From Thermomicrobiaceae bacterium (GTDB taxonomy: Bacteria > Chloroflexota > Chloroflexia > Thermomicrobiales > Thermomicrobiaceae), in NCBI GenBank assembly GCA_007124395.1, contig SLFF01000039.1:1-8642 (forward strand): a stretch of DNA of 8,642 nt, read 5' to 3'. The notes under the pieces were generated by a model. It was not told the DNA's origin and searched no databases. It was given only the letters and a program-made list of their open reading frames with translations. Positions 6,491 through 8,642 of this stretch are shown one piece after another (the first letter of the stretch is position 1; each line of letters opens with the position of its first letter). The position numbers were made by a program, and so were the translations under genes.

Positions 6491-7327
6491 CTATGACGGT
6501 GGTTGACCACGAGTACTGAGTGCTTCAGACACGCGATCAAGGAAGATAGCCAGGATCACCACTGAAATACCACTCTCGGCACCGAGGCCGATGTTGACCG
6601 TGGAGACCGACCGGACCACCTGGGAACCCAGACCGCCGGCGCCGGCCATTCCGGCAATAACCACCATCGAAAGAGCGAGCATAATGACCTGATTGATTCC
6701 AGCCATAATTGTCGGCAGCGCCAATGGAAACTGCACGCGGAACAGGATCTGGTTAGGCGTTGCACCGAAGGCGTGCGCTGCTTCAACGACCTCCGCGTCA
6801 ACCTGTCTGATCCCGAGATTCGTCAACCGGACAGCTGGAGGCATCGCGAATACCAGCGTTGCAACAGCGCCAGGCACCGTCCCGATTCCGAAGAACATGA
6901 TCGCCGGAAGCAGGTAGATAAACACCGGCAACGTCTGCATGAAGTCGAGTATTGGCCGGACGATCGCGTGCACCAGCGCGTTTCTCGCAGCCAGGATTCC
7001 GACCGGCACACCGATCGCAACGGCAAAGAGTGTGGCAATCAGGACCAATGCCAGTGTATCCATCGTTGCTTGCCACATACCGACACTGTCGATCAGCAAG
7101 AACGCAAGCAGCGTATACAGCGCGAACGGAGCACCACGGAGCCAGAATGCCAGGAGAATGAATACCGCTATTGTGATCAGTGATGGAGGGAAGTTAAACG
7201 CCCATTGAAGCCCGGAAACGAGCCCGCTGATCGTCCACGTTATCGCATCGAATAAAAAGGCAAGATTATCCCGCAGGAAATCGACGAGATCGGCTACCCA
7301 TCGCCCCAACGGTATCTCAGGAACCAT
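6491..7327 (-). CDS. Glycine-betaine-type ABC transporter permease (OpuAB/ProW family)
   Basis: This is the membrane-spanning subunit of the osmolyte importer; a homodimer would form the channel. The 278 residues show an N-terminal amphipathic part, hydrophobic segments near 24-45, 49-80, 90-114, 132-162 and 204-228 and a last one near 252-264. The EAA loop that docks on the ATPase begins at E182 (EAAHAFGA) and ends in FPLALP (200-205). QTLPVFIYLLPAIMFFGIG (131-149) is typical of the ProW/OpuAB family. I chose the ATG at 7327, nine bases after GGGGAGG; the in-frame ATG at 7336 directly abuts that site and is too close. With this start the gene overlaps the end of the ATPase gene by 11 bases, so translation is likely coupled. 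A carnitine or choline permease is equally compatible. Confidence 0.93.
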   Translation of the reverse strand: MVPEIPLGRWVADLVDFLRDNLAFLFDAITWTISGLVSGLQWAFNFPPSLITIAVFILLAFWLRGAPFALYTLLAFLLIDSVGMWQATMDTLALVLIATLFAVAIGVPVGILAARNALVHAIVRPILDFMQTLPVFIYLLPAIMFFGIGTVPGAVATLVFAMPPAVRLTNLGIRQVDAEVVEAAHAFGATPNQILFRVQFPLALPTIMAGINQVIMLALSMVVIAGMAGAGGLGSQVVRSVSTVNIGLGAESGISVVILAIFLDRVSEALSTRGQPPS

Positions 7328-8513
7328 TCGTACCATCCTCCCCGCTCAATGCTGCCAACAGAGACACGCGGGGAACGATCCCGAGCATTCTGCCATCTTC
7401 ATTCTCGATCACAATCGGAATAGTGGTCTCGGCCGCAGCAGCGTACAGATCAGCAATCGGCGCATCCGGGGCGGATCGTGGCACGTCAGTATTGATCACC
7501 GATTCGATCGATTCGGCGCGCTCCCTGGAGAGTCTGGCCAGATCATCGTCACGAACGACTCCGACGACTTTCCGGTTGCGATCGAGCACCAGACACTCGG
7601 AAAGCTGCGCGTCCTTCATCTTGCGAAGTGCAACAGTTGGTCCGTCCGCTACGCTTACCGTCTCTCGAGGATTACGCATCACCGATGACGCGATGATCAC
7701 TCTCGTCCGGTCCACGTCTTCGATGAACGATGCAACGTAGTCGTCCGCCGGGTTGGTAAGGATGTCTTCTGCGGTACCGATCTGGACGATCGCACCATCA
7801 CGCATGACCGCGATGTGGTCACCGAGTTTCATCGCTTCATTCAGATCGTGCGTGATGAAGACAATCGTCTTCTTCAGTTCACTCTGAAGTCCCAGCAACT
7901 GATCCTGCATTTCACGCCGGATAAGCGGATCCAGTGCGCTGAACGCTTCGTCCATCAGCATGATGTCTGAATCGACTGCCAGCGCTCGCGCCAGGCCGAC
8001 CCGCTGCTGCATACCGCCGGAGAGCTCACCGGGATAATTGTTGTCCCAGCCTTCGAGCCCCACACGCTTGAGAGACTCGGAGCCACGCTCGATCCGCTCT
8101 GCTTCAGGTACTCGATGCACCTCGAGTCCGTAGGATGCGTTCTCGACCACCGTCCGATGAGGGAACAGCGCGAAACGCTGAAATACCATGCTCATTTTAC
8201 GGGAGCGCAAAGCTCGAAGCTGTTCAGGATTCATCTTCGTGATATCTTCGCCGTCGATCTCCACCGTGCCATAGGTTGGTTCGATCAGACGATTGAGCAA
8301 CCTGACAACCGTGGACTTGCCGGAGCCCGACAGTCCCATGATGACGAAGATCTCACCCTCTTCAACATTGAAAGAGGCGTTGTTCACCCCGACTACCTGT
8401 CCGGTCTTGTCCTGAATCTCGGCCTTGGATGCCCCTTCTTTGAGCATCTTTAGCGCAGTATCCGGGTCATCTCCGAAAATCTTGTAGACGCTGTCTACGC
8501 GAATCTTGCTCAT
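7317..8513 (-). CDS. Glycine-betaine-type ABC transporter ATPase with CBS domains (OpuAA/ProV family)
   Basis: This is the cytoplasmic ATPase that powers osmolyte uptake. The 398 residues carry the nucleotide-binding domain with Walker A GLSGSGKST (60-68), Q-loop Q112, signature LSGGMQQ (164-170), Walker B IMLMDE (184-189) and switch His H222. The N-terminal segment (MSKIRVDSVYKIFG and DTALKMLKEGASK) is typical of ProV/OpuAA. Two CBS repeats follow (about 275-330 and 335-390); in OpuA-type transporters such domains sense ionic strength or cyclic-di-AMP, so osmotic gating is likely by analogy. After the second repeat the protein ends in a short GEDGTNGS tail. I chose the ATG at 8513, four bases after GGAGG; the frame stays open to 8558, but those residues do not resemble the family. 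First gene of the three-gene operon. Confidence 0.95.
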   Translation of the reverse strand: MSKIRVDSVYKIFGDDPDTALKMLKEGASKAEIQDKTGQVVGVNNASFNVEEGEIFVIMGLSGSGKSTVVRLLNRLIEPTYGTVEIDGEDITKMNPEQLRALRSRKMSMVFQRFALFPHRTVVENASYGLEVHRVPEAERIERGSESLKRVGLEGWDNNYPGELSGGMQQRVGLARALAVDSDIMLMDEAFSALDPLIRREMQDQLLGLQSELKKTIVFITHDLNEAMKLGDHIAVMRDGAIVQIGTAEDILTNPADDYVASFIEDVDRTRVIIASSVMRNPRETVSVADGPTVALRKMKDAQLSECLVLDRNRKVVGVVRDDDLARLSRERAESIESVINTDVPRSAPDAPIADLYAAAAETTIPIVIENEDGRMLGIVPRVSLLAALSGEDGTNGS

Positions 8514-8642
8514 CCCACCTCCACTTCCGATAACGTTCGTCGCCACTGCCGACAACAAGGACTGGCCACGTGTGAAACACTAACCAGTCGTTCCCTGGAA
8601 CACGAATGAAGCACCCGGATATCCCAGAACGGGCCGGACTAA
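8514..8642 (-). other. Upstream region of the osmolyte transporter operon
   Basis: No coding region is seen between the ATPase start and the right edge. It holds the GGAGG ribosome binding site for the ATPase gene, a short inverted repeat GTTCC-CT-GGAAC at 8590-8601, and GTGT-GAA-ACAC next to it at about 8570-8580. These could be operator half-sites, but the arms are short. I could not identify a convincing -35/-10 pair; the operon promoter may lie here in an unrecognised form or beyond the edge. Confidence 0.3.

Noticed and set aside
5212..6519. Long open frame of 435 codons on the plus strand opposite the binding-protein gene
   Set aside because: Its Val/Ile/His/Phe-rich stretches are the complement of Asp/Glu codons in the acidic linker; the minus-strand frame has a lipobox, an OpuAC fold and a ribosome binding site.
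6364..6540. N-terminal extension of the binding protein by 59 residues
   Set aside because: It would place the signal peptide about 65 residues inside the protein; the GTG at 6363 follows a consensus ribosome binding site and gives a normal lipoprotein signal.

Overview
The window comes from a bacterial chromosome of moderately high GC. It is densely packed, with six protein genes, five of them on the minus strand. No RNA genes, insertion sequences, CRISPR arrays or attachment sites were seen. Gene content and promoter style (extended -10 boxes, one apparently leaderless gene) would fit a Chloroflexota/Thermomicrobia-like or other non-proteobacterial lineage. That placement is an inference from a few genes and is weak.

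Left part (1-3354). The 3' part of a plus-strand gene for a polytopic membrane protein of unknown function enters from the left edge. It ends one base short of the stop codon of a convergent minus-strand pair, uvrC-tsaC. uvrC (nucleotide excision repair nuclease) is upstream. Its stop codon overlaps the start of tsaC (threonylcarbamoyl-AMP synthase for tRNA t6A) in an ATGA arrangement. uvrC appears to be transcribed from an extended -10 element whose predicted start site is the A of its ATG.

Middle part (3355-5160). A stand-alone thiamine-diphosphate enzyme of the acetolactate synthase/decarboxylase superfamily, with no regulatory subunit nearby and no identifiable substrate. Its upstream region carries a candidate promoter, a leader of about 120 nt and small inverted repeats.

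Right part (5161-8642). A complete glycine-betaine-type osmolyte ABC importer on the minus strand, in the order ATPase (two CBS domains), permease, substrate-binding lipoprotein. It closes with a strong intrinsic terminator at 5161-5193. The ATPase and permease genes overlap. The binding-protein gene is set apart by a 127-nt leader with its own strong ribosome binding site and a possible internal promoter, which would allow higher expression of the binding protein. The lipoprotein has an extraordinary Asp/Glu-only linker of about 75 residues between its lipid anchor and its OpuAC-type binding domain.

Most of the window is ordinary core metabolism and transport. I do not see a convincing new multi-gene system. 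The most unusual items are the polyacidic lipoprotein linker, the orphan ThDP enzyme and the leaderless-type uvrC promoter.
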